A stretch of 23,962 nucleotides of DNA from a virus. The stretch covers positions 1-23,962 of the IMG/VR virus record IMGVR_UViG_3300030450_001359. One strand, written 5' to 3'. The notes under the pieces are model-generated. The model did not search any database. It saw only the letters and a list, made by a program, of their open reading frames with translations, and had not been told where the DNA came from. The translations under genes were made by a program, and so were the position numbers. Positions 13,528 to 20,113 of this stretch are shown in pieces (positions within the stretch are counted from its first letter, which is position 1; the number at the start of each line of letters is the position of its first letter).

Positions 13528-13846
13528 TTTTTCTTTTTCTTTTCTTTAATTCTTCTACTTTATCTTGATACTGCGATTCTTTCAAAATCTTATTTATATC
13601 TGCTTGAGTCTTTTTCTTTTCAGCTTTTTCCCAAGGAAAGACAGTTATTTTATTAGGAGATATTACTCTTTTTAAATGAGGATTAATGATAACACACGAC
13701 ATCCATCTAGCTCGCTCCCAGTCTGCCTGCTGCTGCATCTCGAACAGTCTAGCCTGTCCTAATTGCGCATTAAGAAAATTTCTAGGAGTCATATTATATA
13801 ATTCATCTGTACTCATATTTAATTCTCCAAAAGCTATCTGCTCCAA
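13520..13846 (-). CDS. Tail assembly chaperone second part (gpGT-like extension)
   Basis: This region encodes about 108 residues (IAFGELNMSTDELYNMTPRN, then ARLFEMQQQADWERARWMSC and a basic KKRKRKNA tail). The E-x-x-x-x-x-x-W-E-x-x-R-x pattern is typical of the second tail-assembly-chaperone ORF of siphophages. It has no good start: the 5' end is a TTG, and the first ATG is ten codons in (13816). It is open in the -1 frame back through the slippery site of the preceding gene with no stop codon, so the natural product is probably a 227-residue fusion made by frameshifting. It precedes the tape measure gene, the usual place. Confidence 0.8.
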   Translation of the reverse strand: MEQIAFGELNMSTDELYNMTPRNFLNAQLGQARLFEMQQQADWERARWMSCVIINPHLKRVISPNKITVFPWEKAEKKKTQADINKILKESQYQDKVEELKKRKRKNA

Positions 13847-13857
13847 AATATCAAAAG

Positions 13858-14202
13858 TTACTTTTTCGCTTTTGCCTTTTCCTTTTTTTTTGAAGGAGTC
13901 TCTACATTCTGGCCCATTTGTTCTCCAAAAATTTCTAAAGCTCTAGTAAGTCCGCCCATATCTGTGTCTAGCATATCGCCTAAATCATCTATCGATAATT
14001 TAAAGTCCTCACCAGATTTTCTGCATCCTTCTTCTATTCCTACTAAAACTAATTTTAAAGCCTCATCTAAAGTCATATCTTGCCCTAAAGACATTAGCTT
14101 ATTTAAACTTGTACCTGTTAAAGCACAATACTTCCGAAGGCCATTAAAGCCAAAGAATATAGGAAATTTTTTTCCTCCTAATTCTACTATTTCATAATTC
14201 AT
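13858..14202 (-). CDS. Tail assembly chaperone (gpG-like)
   Basis: A 114-residue protein (MNYEIVELGGKKFPIFFGFN and so on) with the features of a gpG-type tail chaperone: a small beta start, then helices with LDEALKLVLVGIEEGCRKSG and DDLGDMLDTDMGGLTRALEI, and a Lys-rich C-terminus ending just past the slippery run. In lambda-like and other siphophages gpG and the frameshifted gpGT coat the tape measure before tail-tube assembly. Here the shifted frame leads into the following ORF. It starts downstream of a terminator-like region, which would lower its expression relative to the tail-tube genes. Confidence 0.75.
   Translation of the reverse strand: MNYEIVELGGKKFPIFFGFNGLRKYCALTGTSLNKLMSLGQDMTLDEALKLVLVGIEEGCRKSGEDFKLSIDDLGDMLDTDMGGLTRALEIFGEQMGQNVETPSKKKEKAKAKK
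13882..13888 (-). promoter_or_regulatory. -1 ribosomal frameshift slippery site (A AAA AAG)
   Basis: In the frame of the gpG-like gene the heptamer reads A AAA AAG at codons for Lys106 and Lys107, the same heptamer used by E. coli dnaX. After a -1 slip the reading frame continues GGA AAA GGC AAA AGC GAA without a stop into the ORF ending at 13520, giving 107 plus 120 residues. The zero frame stops at 13860..13858, eight codons later. Confidence 0.85.
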
Positions 14203-14209
14203 TTTTTAT

Positions 14210-14261
14210 TTTCTTAAAGGTTAATAAATAAAGAGGTCATCCGAGCTACCCCTTTAAGAAA
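14210..14261 (-). terminator. Terminator/attenuator region with competing hairpins
   Basis: The gap between the tail-tube gene and the gpG-like gene holds two overlapping dyads. One pairs AAAGGGGT (14255..14248) with ACCTCTTT (14237..14230) over a ten-base loop and is followed by ATTTATT on the minus strand, a weak terminator. The other is a perfect 11-base inverted repeat, TTTCTTAAAGG with CCTTTAAGAAA (14210-14220 and 14251-14261). Because both use bases 14251-14255, only one can form at a time. This would limit transcription into the chaperone and tape-measure genes. Confidence 0.55.
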
Positions 14262-14294
14262 TAAAAAGGCAGCAAGGATTCTCTCTAAGTTATA

Positions 14295-14729
14295 CTATGA
14301 TACAGTCCCCTGAGCTAAAGTTCCAGTCCCAGAGAAAGAAGCACTCCAAGTACTAGAATCCTCATTAGGAGTATCTGCAGATAAAGAAGTCATAAAAGCA
14401 TTACCACTCCATTTAATATCTCCAGTTTCTTCTGTAGAGAATTTTAATTCAAATTCTGTTCTAGTTGCTATATACGTACTATATAACTCATTCATAGTTA
14501 GTCCTGCGATCGCTCCACCAGAGCCATCTACAAAAATCATCATCCCTTCTACTGATACCTCCCAGTCTCTTTGTCCTTCTAACTGGTCTCTCCATCCTCC
14601 AGAGTCTTTAGTTGAAGTATCTCTAAGGTTATGATTCATTGATATTGAAGCTGAAGTAGCGTAAGCAATTTTCGTGCCTGCTGCATAAACTCCAAATTTT
14701 GTTCCATTGATTACGCCATTTGTAGCCAT
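14295..14729 (-). CDS. Major tail tube protein (second copy)
   Basis: A 144-residue tail-tube protein (MATNGVINGTKFGVYAAGTK and so on) of the TP901-1 major tail protein type. The beta-rich sequence carries IAYATSASISMNHNLRDT, then KDSGGWRDQLEGQRDWEVSV, and ends with a TWSASFSGTG strand. It is paralogous to the gene just upstream (14800-15264), with which it shares the NG-x(n)-I-x-x-x-T, S-I-S-x-N, DT(S/T), W and R-x-W landmarks. An A-rich leader (TTAATTAATTAAAAAAACAC) without Shine-Dalgarno precedes the ATG, as in strongly expressed Bacteroidota genes. It is the better match to a classic tube protein and probably the main one. Confidence 0.8.
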   Translation of the reverse strand: MATNGVINGTKFGVYAAGTKIAYATSASISMNHNLRDTSTKDSGGWRDQLEGQRDWEVSVEGMMIFVDGSGGAIAGLTMNELYSTYIATRTEFELKFSTEETGDIKWSGNAFMTSLSADTPNEDSSTWSASFSGTGTLAQGTVS

Positions 14730-14799
14730 TTGTTTGTGTTTTTTTAATTAATTAATTTAGTTTCTATTTTTATCATTTCAATTTTTTTCCTGTTATATT

Positions 14800-15264
14800 T
14801 TAAGCAAAACTTATAAGGTCTGCTATTATATGATTTTTTCCTGTTAAAGTTAGATTCCACGTAGCACTATCTTCTAAAGGAGTATCTATACTAGCACTAG
14901 TTATATATGCTTCTCCTAATATTCTAAAATTATTATTTGCATAAGGCATAGGAGGCATAATTTCTATAAATACTGGATTCCTATTTAATATATAATCATT
15001 TAATATTTCATTTACACTGGTATAGAAAGGCTCACTCGTATAAGGAGTACCACTTGTAGTAGTGAAAGCTATCGCTGCATCGGCAGTAGCTCCCCAGTTT
15101 CTCAGCCCTGGGAGGCTCGTATTCCAGGCATCAGTCTCTCTACTAGTAGTATCTTTTAAAGAAGTATTTATAGATACACTCACATTTGTAGAGTGTACTA
15201 GTATCTCTGCATCTAAAAAAAGTAGCATCGAGCTTCCATTATATACTCCATTAACAGTAGGCAT
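14800..15264 (-). CDS. Major tail tube protein paralogue (first copy)
   Basis: A 154-residue beta-rich protein (MPTVNGVYNGSSMLLFLDAE and so on). The parallel landmarks to the next gene are STNVSVSINTSLKDTTSRET, then AWNTSLPGLRNWGATADAAI, and an ending SATWNLTLTGKN strand. It probably makes an alternative or minor tube ring, or a tail-tube decoration, next to the main tube protein. Whether both copies enter the tail cannot be told from sequence. The start shares one base with the stop of the preceding gene. A 70-base AT-rich gap separates it from the second copy, with no clear terminator. Confidence 0.7.
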   Translation of the reverse strand: MPTVNGVYNGSSMLLFLDAEILVHSTNVSVSINTSLKDTTSRETDAWNTSLPGLRNWGATADAAIAFTTTSGTPYTSEPFYTSVNEILNDYILNRNPVFIEIMPPMPYANNNFRILGEAYITSASIDTPLEDSATWNLTLTGKNHIIADLISFA

Positions 15265-15617
15265 TACGTAGTATAAAGTATTGCTGCTGCATCCAGATTC
15301 TCAGAATCATAAGGAGTAATAGCAAAGGTTACATCTTGATCAGAATCATTATATACCGATACTGGAAAAGGGCCTATATAAGCTATCTCTCCATTAGCTA
15401 CTACTTGAGTAGCATTTGATTTAGTTATATCTCCATATAAAGGGCTATCTATAGAAGTTACTTGAGCAGTAACAGTAATAGTCTTACTTACTCCGCTAGT
15501 ATTTCTAAAGTATATAAATTCCTTTCCTGTATTAGTAAAAGTATTCGATGCGCCTAGATTAGTAGTAGTAGGAACGATACCTGCTTCAGTAATTTCTTGA
15601 CTAGTTAGAGTCGCCAT
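15264..15617 (-). CDS. Small beta-rich structural protein (decoration-like)
   Basis: A 117-residue protein with no cysteines or charged helices and many Thr/Ser/Val residues: MATLTSQEITEAGIVPTTTN, then NTFTNTGKEFIYFRNTSG, TVTAQVTSI, IGPFPVSVYNDSDQDVTFAI. The alternating pattern predicts a small beta sandwich. Proteins of this type (start MATLTSQ, later YIGPFP) are found in virion operons of many phages, often as head-decoration or head-tail joining components of unknown role. It lies between small head/tail genes and the tube proteins and overlaps the upstream gene by 17 bases. Confidence 0.6.
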   Translation of the reverse strand: MATLTSQEITEAGIVPTTTNLGASNTFTNTGKEFIYFRNTSGVSKTITVTAQVTSIDSPLYGDITKSNATQVVANGEIAYIGPFPVSVYNDSDQDVTFAITPYDSENLDAAAILYTT

Positions 15618-15789
15618 CTTCTTTTATTTTTTTAGTTTTCTTTTTAGTTTTCTTTTCTCCTTCTAGAGCCTCGCACATTCCTTCTGATACTAGTCTTTTA
15701 TAAGTATCTCGATCGCAGGAATATTTACTCCCAGCAGGATATAATCTGCCTTGAGGAGAAGTAAAATCTTGTATTAATGTTATTTCCAT
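15601..15789 (-). CDS. Small hypothetical virion-region protein
   Basis: A 62-residue protein (MEITLIQDFTSPQGRLYPAG and so on) with a likely SH3-like beta start, in which the SPQGRLYPAGSKYSC segment resembles short phage head-tail region proteins, and a highly basic Lys/Thr repeat tail (KKTKKKTKKIKEDGD). Function is unknown. Similar small proteins are found next to tail-completion genes in many siphophages. It overlaps the next gene by 17 bases and follows the 74-residue gene by three bases. Confidence 0.5.
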   Translation of the reverse strand: MEITLIQDFTSPQGRLYPAGSKYSCDRDTYKRLVSEGMCEALEGEKKTKKKTKKIKEDGDSN

Positions 15790-15792
15790 TTT

Positions 15793-16017
15793 CTATTCAT
15801 TTATCCAGCCATTAGCTGGGTCGTTAATTATTTCTATTATTTCTGTATGAGTGTAAGAAGTAAAACTATCTAAATCGGTAGGCTTTTCTCCTATATATTT
15901 TACTATAAATTTTGTATTATCTATACTGTATCTTATAGTACTTTTATTTTCTAGTACTTTAGTAAAGTTAATATTATCGATATCTTCTGTAGGTATTATG
16001 CAGTATTTCTTTTCCAT
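15793..16017 (-). CDS. Hypothetical 74-residue protein
   Basis: A small alpha/beta protein (MEKKYCIIPTEDIDNINFTK and so on) with predicted strands around the N-terminus and KFIVKYIGEKP, and a C-terminal helix (HTEIIEIINDPAN). No family is recognised. It has three-base gaps on both sides between the tail-completion/LamG fusion and the 62-residue gene. It is a plausible minor virion or assembly protein by location alone. Confidence 0.5.
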   Translation of the reverse strand: MEKKYCIIPTEDIDNINFTKVLENKSTIRYSIDNTKFIVKYIGEKPTDLDSFTSYTHTEIIEIINDPANGWINE

Positions 16018-16020
16018 ATC

Positions 16021-17247
16021 TTAAGGTACTTCAGTATTAATATCATCAGCCGCCATATTTGTCATCGTTCCAGGATTGCTATATAATGGAGCTGCATCTG
16101 GAATAGTAGGATAAGTAGCACCATCTCCGCATCGCCAATATCCTGCCAGATAATCGGAAGCTACAGGATATCTATTAGGGTCTCCAGTCTTTCCACTATT
16201 ATATAAGTCCTCTATATGGGCAGCAGATAAAACTTTATCCCATATAGAAACTTCATCTATATACATCGCAGCATAGTCTACTCCAGAATTTCTAGCTAGA
16301 TACATAGGATTCATAGTATTCGATGCAGTTCCCCAGCTACCAGTAAGAGTCACAGTAGCACCATCTCCATCTGTTTTACGAATGTTATTTACATACATTC
16401 TAAATCCAGTCTTAGCTAAAGTTAAATCATAAGTAATTACTATATGATACCAAGTATCAACAGATAAAATATCAGTAACATCCATCGTAATATAGTCAGT
16501 ATTAGTATCATTAAAATAGAGAATGAATCTTACTTGACCATTATATCGTACTAATAATTCCCATTCATAATGATAAGATCCTAAATCAAAAGCTCCGCTT
16601 TTGCTTGTTATCCACTGAGTCGAATGCTCTCCTGGTACGTTAATCCATACCGAATAACTCCATCCTCTCCCTGCATCAGAGCCATTAATACTCCATAAGG
16701 CATTATCTCCGAAAGTAACATAGTCATCTACTCCATCAAAAGCTAAAGAATAATTATTAGTCCACGTGTTTTCAATTTTATATCTAAGTACTCTTATTAC
16801 GAAATCTAAATGCTTTACGTAAATACCTCTATTTCCTGAATCATCATCGTAATCATCGACTGCTCCTTCAAATACTATAGAGTCTACGTATATATCATTC
16901 TCGTAAGGAGTATTAACAGACCCCCATTCTCTATCTAAAGCTTCTCGTACTTTTACTGCTATATTTTCCAGGTTATAATAATCAGAAGCAAATACAGATA
17001 TTTGCACTCTATTAGTATCTAAAATTGACCTTTGCTGGATTCTAGGGTCTGCCGCATTATCTACAGTATCTCCTGTAGTATTTAAAGGCACAGAGCTTAT
17101 TTCTCTATATACTATATACTCTCCTCTATCGCTTGCAATAGATGCTCCTTGCTCTGCTCTTACGGCATACATATTCGCAGTAGATACTAAGTCAGTAAGT
17201 TCTCCATACGCTGCTAATAAAGGATATATTATAGCTCCGCTTCTCAT
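16021..17247 (-). CDS. Tail-completion (DUF3168-like) protein fused to LamG-type lectin domain
   Basis: A 408-residue two-domain protein. Residues 1 to about 155 fit tail-terminator/completion proteins of the DUF3168 group: IIYPLLAAYGELTDLVSTAN, RGEYIVYREISSVPLNT, TNRVQISVFASDYYNLENIA, ending with HLDFVIRVLR. Residues about 167 to 385 are a LamG/jellyroll domain (YSLAFDGVDDYVTFGD, WSYSVWINVPGE, DTWYHIVITYDLTLAKTGFR, AMYIDEVSIWDKVL and AGYWRCGDG). The fused domain would be displayed at the head-tail neck or tail end and could bind glycans. The position, between the gp10-like gene (one-base overlap) and small tail genes, fits a tail terminator. The usual protein is only 110 to 160 residues long. 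Confidence 0.75.
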   Translation of the reverse strand: MRSGAIIYPLLAAYGELTDLVSTANMYAVRAEQGASIASDRGEYIVYREISSVPLNTTGDTVDNAADPRIQQRSILDTNRVQISVFASDYYNLENIAVKVREALDREWGSVNTPYENDIYVDSIVFEGAVDDYDDDSGNRGIYVKHLDFVIRVLRYKIENTWTNNYSLAFDGVDDYVTFGDNALWSINGSDAGRGWSYSVWINVPGEHSTQWITSKSGAFDLGSYHYEWELLVRYNGQVRFILYFNDTNTDYITMDVTDILSVDTWYHIVITYDLTLAKTGFRMYVNNIRKTDGDGATVTLTGSWGTASNTMNPMYLARNSGVDYAAMYIDEVSIWDKVLSAAHIEDLYNSGKTGDPNRYPVASDYLAGYWRCGDGATYPTIPDAAPLYSNPGTMTNMAADDINTEVP

Positions 17248-17708
17248 TATTTATATAATCTTTTTTGTCCTTTTAGTTCTCTAGTTAATACTTTTTCTAC
17301 TATCGCATAAGCTCCAGCTAATAAAATATCTGCGGCTTGATTTTGTGTTTTATCCCAGGCTGGCCTCATAAATGGATGAGGGTCTGCATTGACTGAGCCA
17401 TATTCTACGATCGCTCCATAATATCCTCCGCCTCTTTGTTCGTTCTTTTTAGAGCTTCCTCCTGTTGCTTTTGGCCCTACATATAAAGCAGGAAGCCTTC
17501 TTGAAGCTCTTGTACTGAAAGCCTTTATACTTCTTTTTAAATCTCCATCTTTATTATTAATATGCGCTCTAGCTGAAGCTATAATAGGTTTTGCAGCTTG
17601 TCTAAATACAGCCATAAAGAATTTATTTTTTTTTACTTTATAAGGAATTAATTTCATAGCTTTAATTAGCTCCTTATTTCCTAATACTTTTCCAGACATT
17701 AATTCCAT
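17247..17708 (-). CDS. HK97 gp10-like head-tail protein
   Basis: A 153-residue protein of the HK97 gp10 family. The pattern fits: a helix-containing N-terminus (KELIKAMKLIPYKVKKNKFF), an AAKPIIASARAHI segment, SIKAFSTRASRRLPALYVGP, a glycine-rich turn, and YGAIVEYGSVNADPHPFMRPAWDK, which ends with the family's typical HPFMRPA. The basic helical C-terminus is normal. It is a neck or tail-assembly protein in related phages. One-base overlaps with both neighbours place it firmly in the head-completion cluster: connector, closure, gp10-like, terminator. Confidence 0.85.
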   Translation of the reverse strand: MELMSGKVLGNKELIKAMKLIPYKVKKNKFFMAVFRQAAKPIIASARAHINNKDGDLKRSIKAFSTRASRRLPALYVGPKATGGSSKKNEQRGGGYYGAIVEYGSVNADPHPFMRPAWDKTQNQAADILLAGAYAIVEKVLTRELKGQKRLYK

Positions 17709-18085
17709 TAGTGACTATCTTTTTCTATTGCAGTTAACCTTGTTATTCTATGCCTTCCATCTATATGAGCTATCTTCTCTATATAGTAATATATATAATT
17801 AGCGATACTCGTATTTCCATCATTTAAGTTATATCTTATTCTCCATCCTGGCTGAATAGTATCTTTATAGCTTTCGTATCTTATATAGAAATCTACTTTT
17901 TGTGAGCCTACCATCTGATCGCCTTCTTCTCTTTCTCTACCTCCTTTGAAAATTCTATAACACCATAAAGTCCCTGCTCCTGCATCGACCCAGGCATCTT
18001 TATATACTCCTCCATAGTTTGCATTAGCACCATATGAAACAGATTCTATTTGTACTGGGGTATCTAATTCTCCTACTGTTATCAT
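17708..18085 (-). CDS. Head closure protein (SPP1 gp16-like)
   Basis: A 125-residue beta-barrel protein of the phage head-tail joining family (SPP1 gp16/HK97 gp7-like). The start (ITVGELDTPVQIESVSYGAN), a Trp-containing loop (KDAWVDAGAGTLWCYRIFK), the region GSQKVDFYIRYESYKDTIQP and a final RITRLTAIEKDSH strand fit the group. It closes the portal channel and receives the tail. It overlaps the connector gene by four bases and the gp10-like gene by one base. Confidence 0.8.
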   Translation of the reverse strand: MITVGELDTPVQIESVSYGANANYGGVYKDAWVDAGAGTLWCYRIFKGGREREEGDQMVGSQKVDFYIRYESYKDTIQPGWRIRYNLNDGNTSIANYIYYYIEKIAHIDGRHRITRLTAIEKDSH

Positions 18086-18651
18086 AGAGTCTGAATTTTA
18101 TAAGTATTCATTAAATACTGAGCAGTCTTAGGAATCTCTGATACAATTTTTCCTACTATTACAGATTGTCGATTTTCGTACATATCAGCGACAGTAATTT
18201 TTATAGCCTGTATTATAGGCTCTGGAATAGCTTGAGTTTCTGAATATCCTACAATATAATCGCATCTCCAAGCCTGGAAAATATCATCTGTAGTAGGCTC
18301 TGTAGCATCTTCATTCATATAAACTCTAGGAGGCTTAATATGTTGTACTAATTCTGTACTAGTTGTAAAAGTAACCCAGGAGCTATCTTTTTTATATTTA
18401 ACATCATAAGACCCATTAATAATAGGGCTTTTAAATAATATATTTAAATCTTTAAAAGTATTTCCATACTGTCTTAAAGTAGTTTCTAAAAGAAAAATAT
18501 TACAGTATTCTTCTATCATATGTACGGCAGCTTTTTCTAAGCTTGCTATATAAGTATCATCATCAGAATAGGTCACTCTTAAATGAGTTTTTAAATCTGC
18601 AGTACTTACTATTTGTGTATTATGATGGCTTACTACTTCTAAATATCTCAT
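18082..18651 (-). CDS. Head-tail connector (HK97 gp6-like)
   Basis: A 189-residue protein with a helical N-terminus typical of gp6-like connectors (STADLKTHLRVTYSDDDTYI, ASLEKAAVHMIEEYCNIFLL), a central beta part (LNILFKSPIINGSYDVKYKK) and a C-terminal helix pair (PIIQAIKITVADMYENRQSV). The final YLMNTYKIQTL helix is also usual. It would form a ring under the portal. It is the first gene after the capsid-gene terminator and a 238-base gap, and it overlaps the head-closure gene as ATGA, so the completion genes are probably coupled in translation. Confidence 0.85.
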   Translation of the reverse strand: MRYLEVVSHHNTQIVSTADLKTHLRVTYSDDDTYIASLEKAAVHMIEEYCNIFLLETTLRQYGNTFKDLNILFKSPIINGSYDVKYKKDSSWVTFTTSTELVQHIKPPRVYMNEDATEPTTDDIFQAWRCDYIVGYSETQAIPEPIIQAIKITVADMYENRQSVIVGKIVSEIPKTAQYLMNTYKIQTL

Positions 18652-18796
18652 CCTTTTTTACTTTTTTTATAATTTAACATAATATAAATTATAGTATTTT
18701 CTTATATTTTTTGTTATCTAGTGAATCTCTCGTATTGTATTATCTCAAATGTTTAATAGTAATACTTGTTAACACTAGCTACATCTCTTAAAATGG

Positions 18797-18832
18797 CTCT
18801 AAATAGTCTTAAATCGGATTTAGAGTTTTTTT
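18797..18832 (+). terminator. Plus-strand-oriented terminator in the capsid/connector gap
   Basis: CTCTAAAT (18797-18804) pairs with ATTTAGAG (18818-18825) over a 13-base loop, and seven T residues follow (18826-18832). The T-run is on the plus strand, where no gene is known. It faces the capsid-gene terminator, with the shared T7A7 tract between the two. It could stop antisense RNA coming from the left. Confidence 0.55.
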
Positions 18833-18870
18833 AAAAAAAGGAAGGAAAAAGGAGCTAAGCTCCAATTTCC
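18833..18870 (-). terminator. Terminator after the major capsid gene
   Basis: In the minus-strand RNA, GGAAA-TT-GGAGC pairs with GCTCC-TT-TTTCC around a TTA loop (arms 18859-18870 and 18844-18855), ten pairs with a symmetric U-U internal loop. T-rich sequence with T7 (18839..18833) follows. It lies 20 bases after the capsid stop (18890) and should make the capsid gene the end of an abundant transcript, with partial read-through to the connector genes. Confidence 0.75.
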
Positions 18871-18889
18871 GACCTAATTTAAGTACTAA

Positions 18890-20113
18890 TTATGCTTCGA
18901 TTAGTTTATAGAAAGCAGTGTCATTTTGTACTGCATCTCCATCTACTAAAGAAGTTACAACCATTCTTGGAAGTCCTGAAGTTGCATTAGTATAAGGATC
19001 AAATAATACATCTAATCCACCAAATTGCGCTATATGTACTTTAGAGAAATCTCCGAATAATCCGTGAGCTTTGTTAGAAGCACCTGAAGCAGCTACATTT
19101 CCTGATTGGAAAGCATAGTAGCCATTCAATCTACGATCGCCATTATCCCATATAGGAGATACATCAGTTACTTGCGCCATAGTTTTTACAGCTTTATAAG
19201 CATCCATATCTAATAAGTAAGCCATTCTAGCTCCTTCTCTGTTTACACCAGCACCTAGTACATCAGTCTCTAACTCTACCCAGTCAGCAGCAGTAGTAGG
19301 AGAAGTAGTAGGCCCTGCAGCAGCATCAGCGAAGATAGATTGTGGAGCGTTTGATACATCTCCAGTATCTAATAAAGCAAACTCTAAAGAAGCAGCTACT
19401 TGAGAAGCCATCTGTCTAGTTAAAGCAGATTCTAAAGCTGGATTTTGCATCATTGACTCAGCAGTCATATTTACTACAGAGATTAATTTCTTAGGAGTTA
19501 AAGTTACCGCAGATAAATCTCCTGCAGATGATGGAGCGCCTGATCCTGCTTCTGTAACCCAAGATGAAGAAATACCAGAGAATACTGGAAATTTAAGGTC
19601 ATTTACTCCAGCATAGAAATTAGCTCCAGCAGATGCTAGTACTAAATTTTTCTCTAATTGCTCAGTAAAGCTCATTACTTCTTCATTATTTACTGAAGCA
19701 GTACTCCACGCTCTAGTTAATACTGAAGATGGAATTCCATATCCTTTTATAGTATTGCCAGTATAACGAGATTCGTTTACTGCTTCCTGATGCATCTCTT
19801 TATATATTCCATCTACTTGACCAGTATAAGCAGCTCTTATCGCTCCCTGGAAAGTAAATTTCTTCAAATCTTTATCTGAGTCAGAGCTAAGTTTAGCTCC
19901 AGATACTGCAGCAGCAGTTCTTAATTCAGCTTCCATTTTCTCTGCTCTTTTGATTTGTACATCTAATTCATCTATAGAAGATAGAGTATTATCTACTTCA
20001 ATAGTTTCAGCCTCGTTAAGATTTCTAGATTCTCCTTCAGCAGTATTTTTGATTGCCTCTAAAGTATCTACAAGTCCTGAACGAGATTCTTTTAATTCTA
20101 ACGATTTTTTCAT
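18890..20113 (-). CDS. Major capsid protein, HK97 fold
   Basis: A 407-residue HK97-type capsid protein. Residues 1 to about 85 form a charged helical delta/scaffold domain (MKKSLELKESRSGLVDTLEA, then IDELDVQIKRAEKMEAELRT) that is normally cut off by the prohead protease after assembly. The rest is the capsid fold: VLTRAWSTASVNNEEV, SSSWVTEAGSGAPSS, TPKKLISVVNMTAESMMQNP, and the C-terminal AHGLFGDFSKVHIAQFGGLD. It overlaps the protease gene by four bases (ATGA), and a strong terminator follows it. The exact cut site cannot be fixed, but the Lys/Asp-rich region around residue 80 is the likely zone. Confidence 0.92.
   Translation of the reverse strand: MKKSLELKESRSGLVDTLEAIKNTAEGESRNLNEAETIEVDNTLSSIDELDVQIKRAEKMEAELRTAAAVSGAKLSSDSDKDLKKFTFQGAIRAAYTGQVDGIYKEMHQEAVNESRYTGNTIKGYGIPSSVLTRAWSTASVNNEEVMSFTEQLEKNLVLASAGANFYAGVNDLKFPVFSGISSSWVTEAGSGAPSSAGDLSAVTLTPKKLISVVNMTAESMMQNPALESALTRQMASQVAASLEFALLDTGDVSNAPQSIFADAAAGPTTSPTTAADWVELETDVLGAGVNREGARMAYLLDMDAYKAVKTMAQVTDVSPIWDNGDRRLNGYYAFQSGNVAASGASNKAHGLFGDFSKVHIAQFGGLDVLFDPYTNATSGLPRMVVTSLVDGDAVQNDTAFYKLIEA

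Larger units (their letters stand above)
18652..18889. other. Capsid/connector intergenic region
   Basis: This 238-base gap, the longest inside the late block, contains the two facing terminators (18797-18870) and an AT-rich stretch upstream of the connector gene (18652-18790). I found no minus-strand ORF longer than a few codons and no exact TAnnTTTG promoter on the minus strand here. Connector genes are thus probably expressed by read-through. Confidence 0.5.

Noticed and set aside
13520-13846. Second tail-chaperone ORF as an independent gene with a TTG start
   Set aside because: The -1 frame is open from the slippery site into it and frameshift expression is the known mode, so independent initiation is less likely.
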